The translations under genes were made by a program, and so were the position numbers. Shown here piece after piece: positions 1 to 8,387 of a DNA stretch of 64,000 nt (positions within the stretch are counted from its first letter, which is position 1; every line of letters starts with the position of its first letter). The DNA is taken from contig NZ_JTJW01000003.1 in NCBI RefSeq assembly GCF_000805385.1, forward strand, positions 620,001 to 684,000. The letters run 5' to 3'. The notes below the pieces were generated by a model. That model saw only the letters and a list, made by a program, of their open reading frames with translations. It did not search any database and was not told the origin of the DNA. The stretch is from Mycolicibacterium setense. GTDB lineage: Bacteria > Actinomycetota > Actinomycetes > Mycobacteriales > Mycobacteriaceae.

Positions 1-600
1 GCGCAGTTCGAGGTGACCGGATTCGTGCGCTCCTCGGGCGCCAAGTCAGTCCCCGACCTTCAGCTGCTCGCGCTGTACTGGCTGTACCCGTTCCCCAATC
101 AGGACAACGAGGGTGCTGTCCGTCCACCCACGACCAAGCCCGGCCTTTCTGTTTTTCCGGCCCTGATCTACCCGGAGAGCCGCGGTACCGTGCGGCTCGC
201 CGGCTCCGATCCCATGCTCGCGCCGCTGATCGACCCGGCCTACCTGCAGGCGGACAAGGACGCCGAGGTGCTGCTCGAGGGCATCGCCATGGTGCGCGAG
301 GCGATGGCCGGCGTCGGCGACAGCACCGGAGAGATCGTGCCGGGACCCGCCTACAGCGACCCGGCCGAGTTGCGCCGCATCCTGCCCAACATCGTGCACA
401 CCGAGTACCACCCCGTGGGGACCTGCCGAATGGGTTCTGACGAGCGGGCGGTCGTCGACCCACAGCTGCGAGTGCGCGGCATCGAGGGTTTGCGGGTCGC
501 CGACGCCTCGATCATGCCGACCGTCACCGGGGGCAACACGAATGCGCCGTCGATGATGATCGGCGAACGCTGTGCCGAGTTTGTGCTGGCAGGAGCGTGA
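1..600 (+). CDS. GMC-family FAD oxidoreductase, C-terminal part (cut by window edge)
   Basis: About the last 200 residues of a glucose-methanol-choline oxidoreductase (choline dehydrogenase type); the FAD-binding N-terminus lies before the window. Visible family signatures are [13 protein letters not shown], which carries the active-site histidine region, and near the end [18 protein letters not shown], the usual C-terminal flavin-contacting segment. These enzymes oxidise alcohols with FAD. The substrate cannot be read from the sequence. The stop is one base before the GTG of the nitroreductase, so the two are probably co-transcribed within the catabolic cluster, where an alcohol-oxidising step fits. 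Confidence 0.9.
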   Translation, partial: AQFEVTGFVRSSGAKSVPDLQLLALYWLYPFPNQDNEGAVRPPTTKPGLSVFPALIYPESRGTVRLAGSDPMLAPLIDPAYLQADKDAEVLLEGIAMVREAMAGVGDSTGEIVPGPAYSDPAELRRILPNIVHTEYHPVGTCRMGSDERAVVDPQLRVRGIEGLRVADASIMPTVTGGNTNAPSMMIGERCAEFVLAGA

Positions 601-601
601 C

Positions 602-1342
602 GTGCGGATGCATGAGTGCGAACCCAGCGAGGGTCTGCGGATGCTGCTGGCCGCCCGGCACAGCTGCCGAGCGTTCCTTCCGCGCCAGGTGCCCCAGTCG
701 CTGGTGCGGGCCGTGCTGGAGGACGCCCAGCGGACACCGTCCTGGTGCAATACCCAGCCCTGGCAGGTCGTCGTCACGGCCGGAGCGGAGACGCTGCGTC
801 TGAGTGACCGCCTGATGGACTGTGTTCGCGGGGGATCCGGCGGTTACGACATCGACCCTCCGGCCCACTATGAAGGTATATACCAACAGCGTCGGCGAGG
901 CGCCGGTTTCGCGCTCTATGACAGCGTGGGGATTGCGCACGACGATGCCGACGCGCGAATCGGACAGGCGCTGGAGAACTTTCGGTTCTTCGGCGCCCCG
1001 CACGTCGTCGTGGTCACCAGCGAGGCAGCGCTCGGTCCGTACGGTTACGTCGACTGCGGTGGCTATGTCACTACATTGCTTCTGGCGGCGCAGTCCCGCG
1101 GGCTCGCCACCATCGCCCAGGCATCGGTCGCCGGTTATTCCGATGCTGTGCGTGAGGCGCTGGGCCTACCGGACACGCGCCACGTCGTCTGCGCGGTGGC
1201 GCTCGGCTACCCCGACCGCGAGCATCCGGTCAATGCGTTCCGCACCGACCGTACCCCATTGTCGGAGGTCGCAGATCTGCGTGGCTTCCACGCAGACACA
1301 GGGGTCGTGTTGCAGCAGTCTGCCGATGTGCGGCCCGAGTGA
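602..1342 (+). CDS. Nitroreductase-family FMN oxidoreductase
   Basis: A 246-residue nitroreductase-fold protein. The N-terminal LLAARHSCRAF motif (FMN phosphate binding), the segment RTPSWCNTQPW and the late AVALGYPD are typical of the family, which uses FMN and NAD(P)H to reduce nitro, quinone or enone groups. GTG 602 is chosen because it follows the previous stop directly; ATG 608 is an alternative, and a longer reading from 572 would overlap the GMC gene. The stop overlaps the GTG of the next gene. The physiological substrate is unknown; ene or quinone reduction in the cluster is an inference. Confidence 0.85.
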   Translation: MRMHECEPSEGLRMLLAARHSCRAFLPRQVPQSLVRAVLEDAQRTPSWCNTQPWQVVVTAGAETLRLSDRLMDCVRGGSGGYDIDPPAHYEGIYQQRRRGAGFALYDSVGIAHDDADARIGQALENFRFFGAPHVVVVTSEAALGPYGYVDCGGYVTTLLLAAQSRGLATIAQASVAGYSDAVREALGLPDTRHVVCAVALGYPDREHPVNAFRTDRTPLSEVADLRGFHADTGVVLQQSADVRPE

Positions 1343-1872
1343 CCGTGGGCCGCAGCGACTCTGCCAAGCGACTGAGCATTCCGTGCTCGCGTTATCTGTT
1401 GTGGGTCGTTGCCTGCGATGTCGGGGAGCTGGTCGGATCGGCCGGCGGCTTCCTGTGCGACCGGGTCCAAGCCGGTTGGGACGTCAACGTGGCGCTCACC
1501 GATACGACCGAACTGCGACCGCTGCACATACTCGGACTTACCACGGTGGCCAGCCCTCCGATATTTGAACCCAACAGTGATCCAGGGGAGTTCGCGTCCA
1601 TCGCCTTCACTCCCAGGGCCTTCTATCAACACAGCGATCTTCGCCGCGAGGTACTCAGAGCTCTGCGTAACGGCTGGGCTGAGGTCACCGTGTGCGGCTC
1701 GCCGATACCGGGCGAGCTCGACGGTCATGTCCATGAACTGCGATACCGGCTCAGTAGTGCGGCTCGTGCATTCAAAACACACGCGGTAGGGGCGGTGTCA
1801 GTTGCCAGCGGTCCGGTTGCCGGCACCGAAAACCTTTACAGCTCCGCTGTTCCTGGTGAGCAGTACGAGTGA
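1339..1872 (+). CDS. Conserved-looking hypothetical protein
   Basis: I do not recognise this 177-residue protein. Its GTG start overlaps the stop of the nitroreductase (GTGA), which supports translation in the same operon. The N-terminal half (LLWVVACDVGELVGSAGGFL) could form a short helix followed by a Rossmann-like beta-alpha unit, and 'DVNVALTDTTELRPLHILGL' reads like a globular domain. No cofactor or metal motif is evident. An opposite-strand reading frame at 1207-1782 looks like a shadow. Function is not assignable. Confidence 0.6.
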   Translation: MTVGRSDSAKRLSIPCSRYLLWVVACDVGELVGSAGGFLCDRVQAGWDVNVALTDTTELRPLHILGLTTVASPPIFEPNSDPGEFASIAFTPRAFYQHSDLRREVLRALRNGWAEVTVCGSPIPGELDGHVHELRYRLSSAARAFKTHAVGAVSVASGPVAGTENLYSSAVPGEQYE

Positions 1873-1930
1873 TGACCTGCTCTGCCTACGGCTTGACTGC
1901 CAATTCCACTAAATTTGAGGGGATTCGAAC

Positions 1931-2917
1931 GTGCGCCTGAAGAAACTGGTGATCGGAGCCAGCGGGTTCCTCGGCTCACACGTCGCACGTCAGCTGGTGG
2001 CCGACGGTGATGATGTGCGCGTCATGATTCGCAAGACCAGCTCGACCCGCGGTATCGATGACTTGCCGGTCGAGCGGTGTTACGGCGACATCTTCGACAC
2101 CGTCGCAGTGCGGCACGCCATGGCCGGATGCGACGTCGTCTACTACTGCGTCGTCGATGCCCGGACATGGTTACGGGACTCAACTCCGATGTGGCGCACG
2201 AACGTCGCTGGTCTGCAGCGAGTCCTCGATGTTGCCGCCCAAGCCGATTTGTCGCGGTTCGTGTTCACCAGTTCCATGTCGACAATCGGGCGGGTCAAAT
2301 CCGGCCTAGCTGATGAGAACACATCACACAACTGGCTCGATGTCGCCGGCGAGTACGTTCGGACTCGTGTGGCAGCCGAGAAGTTGATGCTGCACTACTG
2401 CCGCGAAAATGCGCTGCCCGGGGTGGCAATGTGCGTCTCCAATACTTACGGCTCCGGGGACTACCTACCAACGCCCCACGGCGGGATGGTCGCCGCCGCA
2501 GTACAGGGGAAGATGCCGTTCTACATAGAGGGCTACAGCGCCGAGGCCGTCGGTGTCAAGGACGCAGCTCGTGCGCTGATTCTGGCTGGCGAGCGCGGCC
2601 AAATCGGCCAGCGCTACGTCGTCTCGGAGCGTTTCATCAGCCTTCGGGACATCTTCGGAACCGCCTGTGACGCAGTCGGTGTCAGGCCGCCACAATGGGG
2701 TCTACCCGTCCGATTCCTGTCGGCGCTCAGCCAGGTCAGCGCCCTCGTCGGGGCGATCGCAAACCGCGATGTCCGGCTGACTCCGCTGAATGTCCGGCTG
2801 ATGCACATCATGAGTCCGATGGACCACTCCAAGGCCGTGCGTGAGCTTGGCTGGCAGCCCGCATCCGTGCACGACGCCATCGCCGAAGCCGCGCATTTCT
2901 TCGCCTCACATGCCTGA
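1931..2917 (+). CDS. NAD-dependent epimerase/dehydratase (extended SDR, 3beta-HSD-like)
   Basis: A 328-residue extended short-chain dehydrogenase. GASGFLG near residue 10 is the Rossmann GxxGxxG motif, and FTSSMSTIG near residue 115 holds the catalytic serine region. The expected YxxxK motif appears as Tyr142-VRT-Arg146, so the usual lysine is replaced by arginine, although the following AAEK matches the family context. The GTG start is supported by the purine-rich GAGGGG about 8 bases upstream. Members act on sterol or sugar alcohols and ketones. A steroid-like hydroxyl or ketone conversion fits the neighbours; the K-to-R change makes activity less certain. Confidence 0.85.
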   Translation: MRLKKLVIGASGFLGSHVARQLVADGDDVRVMIRKTSSTRGIDDLPVERCYGDIFDTVAVRHAMAGCDVVYYCVVDARTWLRDSTPMWRTNVAGLQRVLDVAAQADLSRFVFTSSMSTIGRVKSGLADENTSHNWLDVAGEYVRTRVAAEKLMLHYCRENALPGVAMCVSNTYGSGDYLPTPHGGMVAAAVQGKMPFYIEGYSAEAVGVKDAARALILAGERGQIGQRYVVSERFISLRDIFGTACDAVGVRPPQWGLPVRFLSALSQVSALVGAIANRDVRLTPLNVRLMHIMSPMDHSKAVRELGWQPASVHDAIAEAAHFFASHA

Positions 2918-2968
2918 CCACGCGCGCCTCTGCGCCGAACTCCGATGTCTATTTCCGAAAGGTGCTTG

Positions 2969-4627
2969 ATGACTGGATTCAATCTCTCTGCCGTTTTCGC
3001 CACTTTGGCCGAGACTTTGCCCGGCCACCGGGCGCTGATCTGGCGCGATCGCGAGTTCACGTACGGCGAATTGAACGCGCGCGCCGACGGTTTCGCACAC
3101 TATCTGGTCTCGGCCGGGTTGGGTTGCCACACCGAGCGGGCCGACTTGGCCGATCACGAATCCGGTCAGGATCACGTCGGGCTCTACTTGCGCAATGGCA
3201 ATGAGTATCTCGAGTCGATGATCGGCAGTTACCGGGCCCGGGTGGCGCCGTTCAACGTCAATTACCGCTACGTCGAGGCCGAGCTGGTCTACCTGCTGGA
3301 GAACTCTCGGGCGCGCGCCCTGGTGTACCACGCCGAGTTCGCGCCAAGCGTCGCCGCGATCCGCGACCGGCTTCCGCACCTCGAGCATTTGATCCAGGTC
3401 GCCGACGAGTCTGGTAACCAGCTGCTCCCCGGCGCTGTCGCCTACGAATCAGTCATTCACACAAACGTTCCGGTGGGCGGAATGCCCACTCCCAGTCCTG
3501 ACGATCTTTATTTGCTCTACACCGGCGGGACAACCGGGATGCCCAAGTGTGTGCTGTGGCGCCAGCACGACATCTTCGTGTCGTCCATGGGTGGGCGGAA
3601 TTTCGGCAGCGACGATGCGCTGGGCTCGTACTCCGAGCTTGCCGAACGCGCCAAGGCTGCTGCAGGGTTCAGCTCCGTCCTACTGGTCCCGCCGCTCATG
3701 CACGGTGCCGCGCAGTGGGGCGTGTTCAACATCTTTTCACTCGGCGGTTGGGTGGCCTTCCCCGACGACGTCGTGGCTGTCAAATCGGACCAGATCCTGC
3801 GGCTTGCGGAGCGCGAGCGGGTGCTGAGCATCCCGGTGGTCGGTGATGCGATCGCCCGCCCGCTGGTCGAGGAACTCGAGCGGGGCAACTACGACCTGTC
3901 CGGTCTGATCTCGATCAGCAACGGCGGCGCCGCGCTCACCTCTGCCGTGCGCCGCCGATTCCTTGCGCAGTTGCCCCATGTGATGTTCCTCGACAATGCG
4001 GGGGCGTCGGAGTCCGGGCTGCAGATGAGTGCGGTGTCGACACCCGACGCACCGATCGATATGGGGCGGTTCCTGCCGAACGCCGAAACAGCGGTCGTTG
4101 CAACCGATTTCAGCTCTGTTCTCTCCCCTGGGCAGGGCGAGGGCTGGCTGGCGCGACGCGCGCTGATCCCACTCGGCTATTTGGGTGACGGCGAGAAGAC
4201 TGCCCGCACGTTCCCGGTCATCGACGGCATCCGCTGGTCGGTTCCCGGCGACCGTGCACGTTACCTCGCGGACGGAAGTATCGAGTTGTTGGGTCGGGAC
4301 TCGGTGACAATCAATTCCGGTGGTGAGAAGATTTTCGCCGAAGAAGTCGAGGCCGCCATGGCCGAGCATCGCGATGTCCGCGATGTCGTCGTGGCCGGCC
4401 GGCCGTCGGAGCGTTGGGGCAACGAGGTCGTTGCCATCGTGCAACTCGTCGACAGTGCGGATCCCTCAGATGAGGAATTGCTTGCGGTGTGCGCGCAATC
4501 GGTGGCCCGTTACAAGCTCCCCAAAGCGATCATCCGGGTGGCCGCGCTGCAACGCTCACCGTCGGGTAAGGCCGATTACCGCTGGGCTAAAACCGTTGCG
4601 GCCGAGAGGACTCCGACCGAGCGCTGA
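2969..4627 (+). CDS. Acyl-CoA synthetase (FadD-type AMP-dependent ligase)
   Basis: A 552-residue ANL-superfamily ligase that should activate a carboxylic acid to its CoA thioester via an acyl-AMP. The P-loop-like LLYTGGTTGMPK lies near residues 182-196. LLGRDSVTINSGGEKIFAEE near the C-terminus is the hinge motif, and PSGKADYRWAK holds the catalytic lysine. ATG 2969 is preferred because GAAAGG precedes it at good spacing; ATG 2945 lies upstream without one. It resembles mycobacterial FadD proteins of steroid side-chain or propionate metabolism more than classical long-chain enzymes, but the substrate cannot be fixed. It is last in a five-gene run and faces a terminator. Confidence 0.9.
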   Translation: MTGFNLSAVFATLAETLPGHRALIWRDREFTYGELNARADGFAHYLVSAGLGCHTERADLADHESGQDHVGLYLRNGNEYLESMIGSYRARVAPFNVNYRYVEAELVYLLENSRARALVYHAEFAPSVAAIRDRLPHLEHLIQVADESGNQLLPGAVAYESVIHTNVPVGGMPTPSPDDLYLLYTGGTTGMPKCVLWRQHDIFVSSMGGRNFGSDDALGSYSELAERAKAAAGFSSVLLVPPLMHGAAQWGVFNIFSLGGWVAFPDDVVAVKSDQILRLAERERVLSIPVVGDAIARPLVEELERGNYDLSGLISISNGGAALTSAVRRRFLAQLPHVMFLDNAGASESGLQMSAVSTPDAPIDMGRFLPNAETAVVATDFSSVLSPGQGEGWLARRALIPLGYLGDGEKTARTFPVIDGIRWSVPGDRARYLADGSIELLGRDSVTINSGGEKIFAEEVEAAMAEHRDVRDVVVAGRPSERWGNEVVAIVQLVDSADPSDEELLAVCAQSVARYKLPKAIIRVAALQRSPSGKADYRWAKTVAAERTPTER

Positions 4628-4670
4628 TCAGCCTAGGAATCGCTCGTGCGGTCTAGAGACACATCCCGAA

Positions 4671-4717
4671 TACGAAAAGATCGCGAGACACCGTGCGAGT
4701 CTCGCGATCTTTTCGTA
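4671..4717. terminator. Bidirectional hairpin terminator
   Basis: A perfect 19-bp inverted repeat (4671-4689 and 4699-4717) with a 9-base loop lies between the convergent fadD-like and KstD-like genes. The arms carry an AAAA/TTTT tract near the base of the stem, so each strand reads out through a short U run. The position between two converging stops makes a two-way intrinsic terminator the most likely role. Confidence 0.85.
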
Positions 4718-4724
4718 GCTGGAG

Positions 4725-6191
4725 TCAGGCGGATGCGGCCGCGGTCCGCCCGGCCCGGCGACCGTAGAAACTTCCATCGCCCAGCGATACTCCACTGGCG
4801 TAGCCCCAGGCGGCCAGGCCGGCGGTGCAGCGCCCGGCGGCGAACAGGCCCGGGATCGGCTCGCCGCTGACGTGCAGTACCTCGGCGTCGAGGGTGGTGT
4901 GCAGGCCGCCGAGGGTGAAACCGCCGGTGCTCTCGCGGAGGTCGATCGCACCCACCGGAAATTTGATCGGCTTGAGCCACTGCGGTTTCTTGTGCAGCAG
5001 CGGGTCCTCGCCGCGCGACGCGCCCTCGTTGTAGGCATCGACGGTGGCTTGCAACGAATTCTGCGGCAGCCCGATCTCGGCCTCCAGATCGGCGATGGTG
5101 TCGGCCACCCAGGTCGGCGGCCGCATCATCAGCTGGGGAGAGAGTGAGGCCATCGCCTCATCCTGGGCATCGCCGTCGATGATCAGGTAGGCGGTGTTGT
5201 TCTGGTGGTACAGCGTCAACTGGCCGGCCCGGCCGGGGTAGGTGTCCTCGGCGACATAACGCTGGCCACGTTCGTTGACCAAAATCCCGCGCACCAACTG
5301 CTGCGGGTCGATGAACAGGGCCACCTCGGTGGCGTCCATGTGGGCCAGATCGGCGCCGAGCGCCTGCGCCATCCGGATGGCCTGCCCGTCGTGCTGCTCG
5401 ATCGAGGCGGCCGGCCGCCCGGCAATGCGCGGGGCGTACTGGGCGACCATGGCGTCGTTGTAGGCGAAGCTACCGGTGGCCATCACAACTCCGCGTCGGG
5501 CCCGGATATCCATCGTGGTGCCGTAGCGACGGGTCCGGATGCCAACGACGCGACCGTCGGATTCGACGATCAGGGCCTGCACCCGCACGTCGTACAGCGA
5601 GCGGGCCCCGGCTGCGGTCGCGGTGTCGACGAGGCCCTTCATCAGCATGTAACCCGCGCTGGACTCGCCCTGCTTCTTGTTCTGCATCTGCGGGACGTGC
5701 CCGCGCGGGGCCGGCGTCGCGATGGTGTTGAACGGGTAGGCATTCTCGCCACCGCTGTACATGAGGCCCTGGTCGCCCATCGGCTCCCAGCCGGGCTCGC
5801 CGAAGAACTCGGCTTTGAACGGCACGCCGCAGCCCACGAGCCAGTCGAAGTGCGCGACGCTGCCCTCGCAGTAATCTGCGATGCGCGCGGCATCAGCGCC
5901 GGGGCCCATGGCGGCGTTGAGGAACGCGGCCATGTTCTCGACGGAATCTTCGAACCCGCAGGCTTTTTGGATCTCGGTCCCACCGCCGAGATAGATGAAG
6001 CCACCTGCCATCGAGGCGGCTCCGCCCCATGAGCCGGTGCGTTCCAGTACCAGTACGTCGGCCCCGGCCCGCGTCGCCTCCACCGCGGCGGCGGCGCCGG
6101 CCACCCCGTAACCGGCGATCACCACGTCGGCCTCGTCGGCCCACTCGGTGATCGCGCTGACCGGGATCGGCTGGATGTCGTCAGTGAGCAT
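4725..6191 (-). CDS. FAD-dependent dehydrogenase, KstD / fumarate-reductase flavoprotein family
   Basis: A 488-residue FAD_binding_2 protein. The N-terminal VVIAGYGVAGAAAAVEA is the FAD dinucleotide-binding motif, GGAASMAGGFIYLGGG follows as in 3-ketosteroid-delta1-dehydrogenases, and the C-terminal LFAAGRCTAGLAAWGYASG closes the FAD site. The family desaturates cyclic ketones or reduces fumarate-like substrates. Delta1-dehydrogenation of a steroid-like ring is inferred from the neighbouring HsaA/HsaC-like genes. ATG 6191 overlaps the stop of the upstream dioxygenase gene (ATGA), indicating translational coupling; a start 36 bases earlier is possible but would overlap further. Confidence 0.85.
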   Translation of the reverse strand: MLTDDIQPIPVSAITEWADEADVVIAGYGVAGAAAAVEATRAGADVLVLERTGSWGGAASMAGGFIYLGGGTEIQKACGFEDSVENMAAFLNAAMGPGADAARIADYCEGSVAHFDWLVGCGVPFKAEFFGEPGWEPMGDQGLMYSGGENAYPFNTIATPAPRGHVPQMQNKKQGESSAGYMLMKGLVDTATAAGARSLYDVRVQALIVESDGRVVGIRTRRYGTTMDIRARRGVVMATGSFAYNDAMVAQYAPRIAGRPAASIEQHDGQAIRMAQALGADLAHMDATEVALFIDPQQLVRGILVNERGQRYVAEDTYPGRAGQLTLYHQNNTAYLIIDGDAQDEAMASLSPQLMMRPPTWVADTIADLEAEIGLPQNSLQATVDAYNEGASRGEDPLLHKKPQWLKPIKFPVGAIDLRESTGGFTLGGLHTTLDAEVLHVSGEPIPGLFAAGRCTAGLAAWGYASGVSLGDGSFYGRRAGRTAAASA

Positions 6192-7099
6192 CACGGTTGC
6201 ATGGCCTTCGGTAGATCGGTGACCCACTGGTGTCCCCAGTAGCTGTCGGCGGTGATTTCCTCTGCTGTGTAATAGGTTTCGTCGACCCGCATGCCCTCGG
6301 TGCCGAACTCGATGTCCCAGTCACCCGGAGCGCGCACGTAGAACGACACCATCTTGTCGTTGGTGTGCCGACCCAGTGTCGACGACAGCTGGAATCCTTC
6401 GCCATTGACCCGGTCCAGGGCCTGGCCCACCGCATCGAGGGTGTCGACCTCGACCATGAGATGGATGAGGCCCGGATCGCGCAGGGTTTGCGCGGGGCAG
6501 ATAGCCAGGCTGTGATGGCGCTCGTTGACACCCATGAACCGCACGCGGACCGGTCCGAACTCCGGCGGCACCGGAACGCGGAATGCTCCGCGGGACTTGA
6601 AACCCAGCACCTCGGTGTAGAACTCGAACAAGCCGTTGACGTCGAGGGCGGGCAGCACCACGTGGCCCAGGCCCTGGTCGCCGGTGACGAATTTCGCGCC
6701 GTGCGGTGTGACGACGGGGGAGTGATCCAGGACCGCGCCATGGAACACCTCGAGCGAGGTGCCGGCCGGATCCTCGAAGGCGATGGCCTCCTCGACCCGG
6801 CGGGCATCCGTCTCTTCGAGTGACAGCTGCTTGAACGGCACCCCCGCGGTATCCAGGGCGGCCTTCACCTGCTCCAGGTCGGCGTGGTCACGCACCTCCC
6901 AGCCGACAGTGACGACCTTGTCGGACTCTCCGGGTACCACGATGATGCGGGCGGCACGCTCGTCCATACGCAGGTACAGCGCGGACTCGTCGGGCCCGGT
7001 GCCCTGGGCGAAGCCGAGCACGTCGAAGGCGAAGTGCCGCCAGCGCTCGATGTCGGAGGTGGCAACGGTGACGTAGCCCAGACTCTTGATCAATCCCAT
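6191..7099 (-). CDS. Extradiol ring-cleavage dioxygenase (HsaC/BphC-like)
   Basis: A 302-residue type I extradiol dioxygenase with two vicinal-oxygen-chelate domains, close to the usual length of about 300. The likely Fe(II) ligands are His near residue 145 (GLGHVVLP), His near 197 (ERHHSLAI) and Glu near 265 (DIEFGTEG). SATLGRH-type wording is preserved as SSTLGRHTND. M. tuberculosis HsaC cleaves a catecholic 9,10-seco steroid next to its hydroxyl groups; this paralogue probably opens a related catechol. It sits between the KstD-like and HsaA-like genes, 13 bases downstream of the latter. Confidence 0.9.
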   Translation of the reverse strand: MGLIKSLGYVTVATSDIERWRHFAFDVLGFAQGTGPDESALYLRMDERAARIIVVPGESDKVVTVGWEVRDHADLEQVKAALDTAGVPFKQLSLEETDARRVEEAIAFEDPAGTSLEVFHGAVLDHSPVVTPHGAKFVTGDQGLGHVVLPALDVNGLFEFYTEVLGFKSRGAFRVPVPPEFGPVRVRFMGVNERHHSLAICPAQTLRDPGLIHLMVEVDTLDAVGQALDRVNGEGFQLSSTLGRHTNDKMVSFYVRAPGDWDIEFGTEGMRVDETYYTAEEITADSYWGHQWVTDLPKAMQP

Positions 7100-7112
7100 G
7101 TGCGCTGTCCTC

Positions 7113-8294
7113 TCAGATCATCGCCCGCAGCGGGCCCTGCGGGTCCACGCCCAGTGAGCTGAGGGCCGATGCGTGATAGACCGTGCCCGGGACGTGGATG
7201 GCGTGTGCTTGGCCGACATGCACGTCGCGCCAATACCGTTGCAGCGGTTTGTCCATCCGCGCGGCATTGCCGCCGCAGCGGGCGAAGATCTCGTCGACCG
7301 CTGACACCGCGCGCCACACCGCCCGCACCTGGGTGCGCCGGCCCGCGGCCCGGTCCTCGAACGACACTTCCTTGCCCGAGTCGACGATGTCGTAGATGCG
7401 GTCGGCGTTGGCCAGCAACTCCTGGCGGGCCGCGTTGATATCTGCGGCGGCTTCACCGATCGCGTACATGACGTAGGGGTCGTCCTTGATCGCCACGCTG
7501 CTGGAGTTGACCCGCTCACGTTGGTAAGCGAGCGCGGCGCCCAGCGCGCCCTCGGCGATGCCGATGGTGGCTGAGCTGATGCCGAGCGGGAACATCGTCG
7601 ACCATGGCATCAGGTAAAGGGTTTCGGTCATCCCGGCTTCGCGCTGAGCGGTACCGTCCATGACCTTCATCGCGTCCATCGTCCGGTACGACGGAACGAA
7701 GGCATCCTTGACGATGACGTCCTTGGAGCCGGTTCCGCGCAGCCCCACGACATTCCACGAGTCCTCCACGATCTCGTAGTCCTTACGCGGCAGGATCATG
7801 TGCAGCATCTGCGGCGGCATCAGCGGCTTACCTTCAGCGTCGCCGATCATCGCGCCCAGGAAGATCCAGTCGCAGTGGTCGGTGCCCGAGCTGAACTGCC
7901 AGCGGCCGTTTAGTACGAAGCCGCCGTCGACGGGCTTGGCCACACCCTGCGGAGCGTAGGGAGAGGCGACCCAGGTGTCGACGTCCTCGGCCCAGATCTC
8001 GGCGGCGACCTTGGGGTCGGCGTAAGCGAGCTGGTACGGGTGCACGCCCACCACGCCGTTGATCCATCCGGCCGAGGGGTCCAGCGCCGCGGTGGCCATC
8101 ACGGTCTCGGCGAACTCGCGCGGATGGACCTCCAAGCCGCCGTGCGCCGTCGGCTGCAACAGGCGGATGTTTCCCGCCGCCTTCATCATCTTGACGGTCT
8201 CGTCGGTGAGCTTGCCGATCTTCTCGGCTTCGGCGCCCTGGTGGCGCAACTGGTCGGCGAGGTCGCGCACCCGGTCGATTACGCGCTCAGTCAT
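7113..8294 (-). CDS. Flavin-dependent aromatic monooxygenase, acyl-CoA dehydrogenase fold (HsaA-like)
   Basis: A 393-residue group D flavin monooxygenase, essentially the length of HsaA (394). AALDPSAGWINGVVGVHPYQLA near residues 70-90 and FVLNGRWQFSSGTDHCDWIFLGA near 145-170 match the HsaA/HpaB-type subset of acyl-CoA dehydrogenase relatives. Such enzymes use reduced flavin from a separate reductase to hydroxylate a phenol to a catechol, which the adjacent dioxygenase could then cleave. No HsaB-type flavin reductase lies in the window, so its reductant comes from elsewhere or from the KshB-like or nitroreductase proteins (inference). Confidence 0.87.
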   Translation of the reverse strand: MTERVIDRVRDLADQLRHQGAEAEKIGKLTDETVKMMKAAGNIRLLQPTAHGGLEVHPREFAETVMATAALDPSAGWINGVVGVHPYQLAYADPKVAAEIWAEDVDTWVASPYAPQGVAKPVDGGFVLNGRWQFSSGTDHCDWIFLGAMIGDAEGKPLMPPQMLHMILPRKDYEIVEDSWNVVGLRGTGSKDVIVKDAFVPSYRTMDAMKVMDGTAQREAGMTETLYLMPWSTMFPLGISSATIGIAEGALGAALAYQRERVNSSSVAIKDDPYVMYAIGEAAADINAARQELLANADRIYDIVDSGKEVSFEDRAAGRRTQVRAVWRAVSAVDEIFARCGGNAARMDKPLQRYWRDVHVGQAHAIHVPGTVYHASALSSLGVDPQGPLRAMI

Positions 8295-8387
8295 TGTTCG
8301 GTCCTATCGTCGAGGGCTGTACTGATGGTGTATCGCTTTGACCCAGGGCGCGGGGGCCAATCCCGGTCAGTGGAAACGTGGGGCGGC

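Noticed and set aside
1..600. Truncated GMC gene considered as a pseudogene
   Set aside because: The frame is intact up to the window edge; the missing N-terminus is explained by the cut.
1207..1782. Minus-strand frame opposite the small gene at 1339-1872
   Set aside because: The plus-strand gene has an overlapping start with its neighbour and a more natural amino-acid make-up, so the minus frame is taken as a shadow.
4671..4717. 19-bp palindrome considered as a regulator operator
   Set aside because: It sits between converging stops with A/T tracts at the base, which fits a terminator better.
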